Shown one piece after another: positions 61,152 to 64,000 of a stretch of 64,000 nucleotides of DNA (within the stretch, counting starts at the first letter, position 1; each line of letters starts with the position of its first letter). The notes beneath the pieces are model-generated. The model worked only from the letters and a program-made list of their open reading frames with translations, was not told the DNA's origin and did no database searches. The DNA comes from Hoyosella levis (GTDB taxonomy: Bacteria; Actinomycetota; Actinomycetes; Mycobacteriales; Mycobacteriaceae), in assembly GCF_026008515.1 (NCBI RefSeq), contig NZ_BQYM01000008.1, positions 62,001 to 126,000 of the forward strand. The letters are read 5' to 3'. Both the position numbers and the translations under genes were made by a program.

Positions 61152-61229
61152 GATGGTATTGGGTGCCTTTAACCCTGCCCTGGCCGCTGCGGCAGCCAGC
61201 CAATGCCCTACCGCTGTGACCCCATCGCG

Positions 61230-61291
61230 GTTGTGTGCGCTTTTGCACCTGGTATAGCGCGCTGGAGGGTGCATTCGGTAACACTTCCGCG
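61230..61291. repeat. 62-bp dispersed intergenic element, copy B
   Basis: Second copy of the element at 50926. Flanks are conserved and the 14-nt centre differs (TATAGCGCGCTGGA-type against ATCCGCGCCGCGAG-type). The TGCACC / GGTGCA inverted repeat and the outer GTGT / ACAC are kept. Lies between the convergent crp and EspR-like genes. Confidence 0.85.
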
Positions 61292-61294
61292 CCC

Positions 61295-61344
61295 CGCCAC
61301 GCGTCCCGGCCGCCCCGTCACGCGTCCCGAGCGCCCCGCCACGC
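61295..61344. repeat. 21-bp tandem repeat after element copy B
   Basis: Units of 21 bp with core CACGCGTCCC at 61295-61315 and 61316-61336, plus a partial third. It starts 4 bp after the dispersed element, just as the 12-bp repeats follow copy A. Confidence 0.8.
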
Positions 61345-61381
61345 ACGCAGGCCCGCGATGCGAGCGCCCCGGCTCAAGGCC

Positions 61382-61876
61382 TCAGTCAGCCTCGGGCTGC
61401 GGGTCCGCCACGAGGCCCTGCTGGACGCGCAGCACCTTGATCAGCTCGTGCACGATGTGCACCGAGGATTCCGAGAGCCCCGCGAGCTTGTAGGCGACGT
61501 CATGGATGGACCGGTCGGCCTGCAGGCGCATCATGTCGATCTCATTGCGGCTGCGCTGGCGCCCCCCGTCCTCGAGGAAGAATCGCACGTCCACGCCGAA
61601 TGCCGCGGCAATGCCCTCGACCGTGCGGAACGAAGGCGTCCGGGCCTTGCCGGACCGCAACTGGCTCAGGTAGGACTCGCCGAGCTTGAATCCCAGTTCG
61701 GTGGATCGACGCGCGATCGCTGAGCCCGTATAGCGCCGCCCCTGCGGGTCCGGCACGTTGCGGAACAGCTCATCGAGGCGCTCGGCGAAGACACCACGCT
61801 CGTTCGTCTCGTTGTCATCCACGCTCGTCGCGGCTGTATTGTGCGCGCTCCCCTGGACCGCCGTTGGCTCAGTCAT
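61382..61876 (-). CDS. EspR-like helix-turn-helix regulator
   Basis: 164 aa from the ATG at 61876 (GGGGAG upstream). After a 35-residue acidic tail comes FAERLDELFRNVPDPQGRRY, then the HTH with ESYLSQLRSGKARTPS and IAAAFGVDVRFFLED. A C-terminal helical dimerisation part follows (RSIHDVAYKLAGLSESSVHIVHELI). The SYLSQLRSGxxxxPS motif and length resemble mycobacterial EspR, a nucleoid-associated regulator of ESX-1 and wall genes. DNA-binding role is firm; targets unknown. Confidence 0.88.
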   Translation of the reverse strand: MTEPTAVQGSAHNTAATSVDDNETNERGVFAERLDELFRNVPDPQGRRYTGSAIARRSTELGFKLGESYLSQLRSGKARTPSFRTVEGIAAAFGVDVRFFLEDGGRQRSRNEIDMMRLQADRSIHDVAYKLAGLSESSVHIVHELIKVLRVQQGLVADPQPEAD

Positions 61877-62077
61877 CTGCTCCCCGTTTCTGTCGCATGG
61901 ACCTAATGCGTGCGGGAAATCCCCCCGTGGTCGATCGGTCGCCGATCGCTTCCGGCAGCCCCCCAGCTTGCTGCCGCGCGGCGGCAGCTCCGGAAGGCAT
62001 CCCCGCCTAGGCCTGTCGGATGCGCGAATCCCGCGCATCGAACACCTTTGTCCGGTAGCTTAGTACGGTTGTCCGGA

Positions 62078-62881
62078 TCATGCGCGATCGCGGAGGTATG
62101 CGAGCTGCGCCAGCACCGATGACTCCGCCGCTCCCCACAGCGACCGATCCACCGCGGCGTAGACATGCTCGACGATGTCCCGGGCGCTCGCGCTGTCCCC
62201 GAGGACCCGCAGGGCCTCGCGCACTTCATCGAGTCTGTGCAGCCTGTGAGCCTTGTAGGCGCTCGCGGCATCCGCGGCGTCCGATAGCTCGGGGCCATGC
62301 CCGGGAAGCACGAGATGACCGGAATGATCATCGATGATGGCATCAAGCGTGTCGAGGTAGTTACCGAGATCACCATCTGTTGGGTCGAGCACAGTCGTGC
62401 CGCGGCCCAGGATCGTATCGCCGGTCAGGAGCACGGGCATCGAGGCATCAGCCACCGCGAGCATGATCGAGTCCGCGGTATGCCCGGGCGCCGGCACGAC
62501 AGTGAGCGCGAGGCCGCCCGCTCGCAGCGCCTCCCCATCCTCCAGGGGAGCAGCGTCGCGGCAGTGCTCGGGCAGCCGGGCTCGCACGGGAGCTCCCGTG
62601 CGCTCCGCGAGCATGTCGATGCCGGCGGTGTGGTCGTGGTGGCGGTGCGTGATGAGGATGAGCTCGATCGCGCCGGCCGCGGCGATGATCGCCTCGGCGT
62701 GCTGCTCGTCCATCGGGCCAGGATCGACAAGGATGCGGCCGCGGCTCCCGGGATCGCCAAGCAACCAGGTATTGGTGCCCTCGAGCGTCATCGGGCCGGG
62801 GTTAGGGGCGACGATGACCGCCGCAGCGTCGGTGACGGGGCGGGCCTGCCCGTATGCGGGGTGCGCGAGCTCGCTTGGCAT
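62078..62881 (-). CDS. MBL-fold metallo-hydrolase (LACTB2/Rv3677c type)
   Basis: 267 aa. NPGPMTLEGTNTWLLG at the N-terminus; metal motif ITHRHHDHTAGIDML; further ligands in VPAPGHTADSIML, LTGDTILGRGTTV and LPGHGPEL. The C-terminal winged-helix-like segment (RLDEVREALRVLGD and ARDIVEHVYAAVDRSLW) is typical of LACTB2-like enzymes, which act on RNA or thioesters. AAAGGGGAG precedes the ATG. Confidence 0.92.
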   Translation of the reverse strand: MPSELAHPAYGQARPVTDAAAVIVAPNPGPMTLEGTNTWLLGDPGSRGRILVDPGPMDEQHAEAIIAAAGAIELILITHRHHDHTAGIDMLAERTGAPVRARLPEHCRDAAPLEDGEALRAGGLALTVVPAPGHTADSIMLAVADASMPVLLTGDTILGRGTTVLDPTDGDLGNYLDTLDAIIDDHSGHLVLPGHGPELSDAADAASAYKAHRLHRLDEVREALRVLGDSASARDIVEHVYAAVDRSLWGAAESSVLAQLAYLRDRA

Positions 62882-62952
62882 GGATGCTCCCCTTTCCCGT
62901 TGCTCGTCCAGCCTACCGCCGTGGCCTGCGGCCCGATCAGCGCGGACCTCGG

Positions 62953-62958
62953 TACGGT
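62953..62958 (+). promoter_or_regulatory. -10 box of the Gfo/Idh gene (leaderless)
   Basis: TACGGT followed by six bases and the ATG at 62965, the same spacing as the HAD gene promoter. The mRNA probably has no leader. Confidence 0.4.
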
Positions 62959-62964
62959 AGGTGG

Positions 62965-63855
62965 ATGCGCGTGGGTTTGGTGGGTGCGGGCCAGTGGGCC
63001 TTGATGACGCACGCTCCAGCGCTTGCCGTGCATCCCGGCGTGGACCTCGTGGGCGTGTGGGCGCGTGATCCCGCCGCGGCGGCGCAGGTGGGCGCTCCGG
63101 TCTTCGATGATCTCGGTGACCTGGTAGAGGCCTCGGACGCGGTGGCGTTCGCGGTGCCGCCCGCGGTGCAGGCGGAACTGGCGATGTTCGCTGTCGCGCG
63201 GGGCAAGCATGTGATCCTGGAGAAGCCGGTGGCGGGCTCGGTGGCCGATGGCCTCGCGCTCGAGCGCCTGGCCTGGGAGCGCGGCGTGCGCGCCGTCGTG
63301 TTCCTCACGCGGCGGTTCGCGCCGGAGACACGCGATTTCCTGGACGCCGCAGCGGGCCGGGAGTGGGCCTCCGCGGATGCGGAGTGGCTGTCGGGCGCAT
63401 TGCTCGGCGGTCCGTTCGCGACCTCGTCGTGGCGGCAACGTGGTGGCGCGCTGGTGGATGTGGGCCCACATGTGCTGGATCTGCTGATCGAGGTACTCGG
63501 GCCAGTGACCGACGTATTGTGCGCCCGCCGGGACAGGTTGAGCGATGCCACCAAGGTCATGCTCGAGCATGCGGGGCAACGGGTCTCGACCGCGACGTTG
63601 TCGATGCGCACGCCGGTGCTGCCATCACGGCTGCGGGTGAGCGCGCAGGGCCCGTCGGGCGTGGTGGAACTGACGAGCCGCGAGACGCCCGCGCTGGAGT
63701 GCTACCGGACGATGCTCGACGAGTTCCTTGATCGCTCCGCGAGCCCCGGCATGGCGGTCGGTTCGCTGCACCGGGGGGTGGAATTGCTCGAGGCCGTGGC
63801 GCGGATCGAGCAAGCGATGCGGGTGGAGCAGCTAGCCCGGGAATCGCTGCGATAG
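62965..63855 (+). CDS. Gfo/Idh/MocA family oxidoreductase
   Basis: 296 aa. N-terminal Rossmann fold VGLVGAGQWALMTHAPAL (NAD(P) binding), then HVILEKPVAGSVADGLAL with the EKP motif. The C-terminal domain has GGALVDVGPHVLDLLIEVLG carrying the catalytic Asp and His. Shorter than the typical 330-380 residues of sugar dehydrogenases in the family. Substrate unknown. The stop codon lies in the first unit of a 16-bp triple repeat. Confidence 0.9.
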   Translation: MRVGLVGAGQWALMTHAPALAVHPGVDLVGVWARDPAAAAQVGAPVFDDLGDLVEASDAVAFAVPPAVQAELAMFAVARGKHVILEKPVAGSVADGLALERLAWERGVRAVVFLTRRFAPETRDFLDAAAGREWASADAEWLSGALLGGPFATSSWRQRGGALVDVGPHVLDLLIEVLGPVTDVLCARRDRLSDATKVMLEHAGQRVSTATLSMRTPVLPSRLRVSAQGPSGVVELTSRETPALECYRTMLDEFLDRSASPGMAVGSLHRGVELLEAVARIEQAMRVEQLARESLR

Positions 63856-63887
63856 GGAATCACCGCGATAGGGAATCACTGCGATAG
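63840..63887. repeat. Three 16-bp tandem repeats over convergent gene ends
   Basis: GGAATCGCTGCGATAG, GGAATCACCGCGATAG and GGAATCACTGCGATAG in tandem. Each unit carries a TAG. The first is the stop of the oxidoreductase gene, and the third contains the stop (TGA on the minus strand) of the convergent gene. Confidence 0.92.
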
Positions 63888-64000
63888 GGCGGACCGGACC
63901 ACCGCGTGCAAGGTGTCGTTGAGCATGCCGAGGATCGCCTGGCGGGTGCCCGTGCTCGTGCGCGCCCAGCTGAGGGCTAGCTCCTCGGCGAATGACAGCC
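63876..64000 (-). CDS. C-terminal end of an unidentified protein (partial)
   Basis: An open frame enters from the right edge and ends with TGA at 63876. The visible 40 residues end GMLNDTLHAVVRSALSQ and are preceded by SFAEELALSWARTSTG; they look helical. Too short to assign a family. Confidence 0.6.
   Translation of the reverse strand, partial: LSFAEELALSWARTSTGTRQAILGMLNDTLHAVVRSALSQ

Overview
The window is high-GC DNA from a mycolic-acid actinobacterium (order Mycobacteriales / Corynebacteriales sensu lato). The genus cannot be fixed from sequence alone. The evidence is gene order and gene content. From lysS to the metallo-beta-lactamase-fold gene, the backbone follows the Mycobacterium tuberculosis order Rv3598c-Rv3677c as I know it. 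It also carries lineage markers: MarP, Ssd, an actinobacterial Tad pilus locus, a 6C small RNA, a Crp of exactly 224 residues, an EspR-like regulator and an MCE protein. No rRNA, IS element, prophage integrase or CRISPR array was seen.

Region 1 (1-16.4 kb, mostly minus strand) is housekeeping: lysS (3' end outside the window), a cupin-rhodanese fusion behind a five-cysteine leader peptide, the pantothenate/CoA genes coaX-panD-panC, two membrane proteins, folK-folB-folP-folE, ftsH, hpt, tilS, a DUF2342 metalloprotease, a PBP4-type carboxypeptidase, and divergent ppa. Most neighbours overlap by 4 nt, so this is one or a few long operons feeding folate, CoA and wall functions.

Region 2 (16.4-31.9 kb) is accessory. 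It has an amino-acid-type binding lipoprotein, then a MarR regulator overlapping a 1296-residue Pls/PosA-type single-module synthetase (A-T plus six membrane segments and three tandem acyltransferase-like domains), followed by an M1 aminopeptidase; an MFS-GntR pair lies opposite. Next is a small stress block (CsbD protein, small membrane protein, acidic protein, lipoprotein) with three candidate sigma-B/F-type promoters. The last part, 27.4-31.9 kb, is lower in GC, nearly gene-free, and ends at the 3' end of tRNA-Thr(CGT), which suggests a decayed island. It holds one convincing pair: a soluble protein and a four-TM protein.

Region 3 (32-64 kb) returns to the conserved backbone: holB, a membrane adenylate cyclase, topA, a secreted SGNH hydrolase, an MrfA-type helicase, a siderophore-binding lipoprotein, the Tad locus with Ssd, the 6C sRNA, a HAD phosphatase, a degenerate Fic protein, an orphan MCE protein, acs with a Crp-type site, a Holin-X protein, an alpha/beta hydrolase without its nucleophile, marP-nudix-TlpA-nth, crp, an EspR-like regulator, an MBL hydrolase and a Gfo/Idh oxidoreductase. 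cAMP made by the cyclase at 33.4 kb probably acts through the Crp at 60.4 kb on targets such as acs.

The most interesting signals are: the poly(amino acid) synthetase whose specificity code resembles that for lysine; the cysteine leader peptide before an apparently non-catalytic fusion protein; the soluble/membrane pair in the island; a 62-bp element present twice with conserved flanks and a variable centre; and short tandem duplications that repeatedly sit on gene stop codons.
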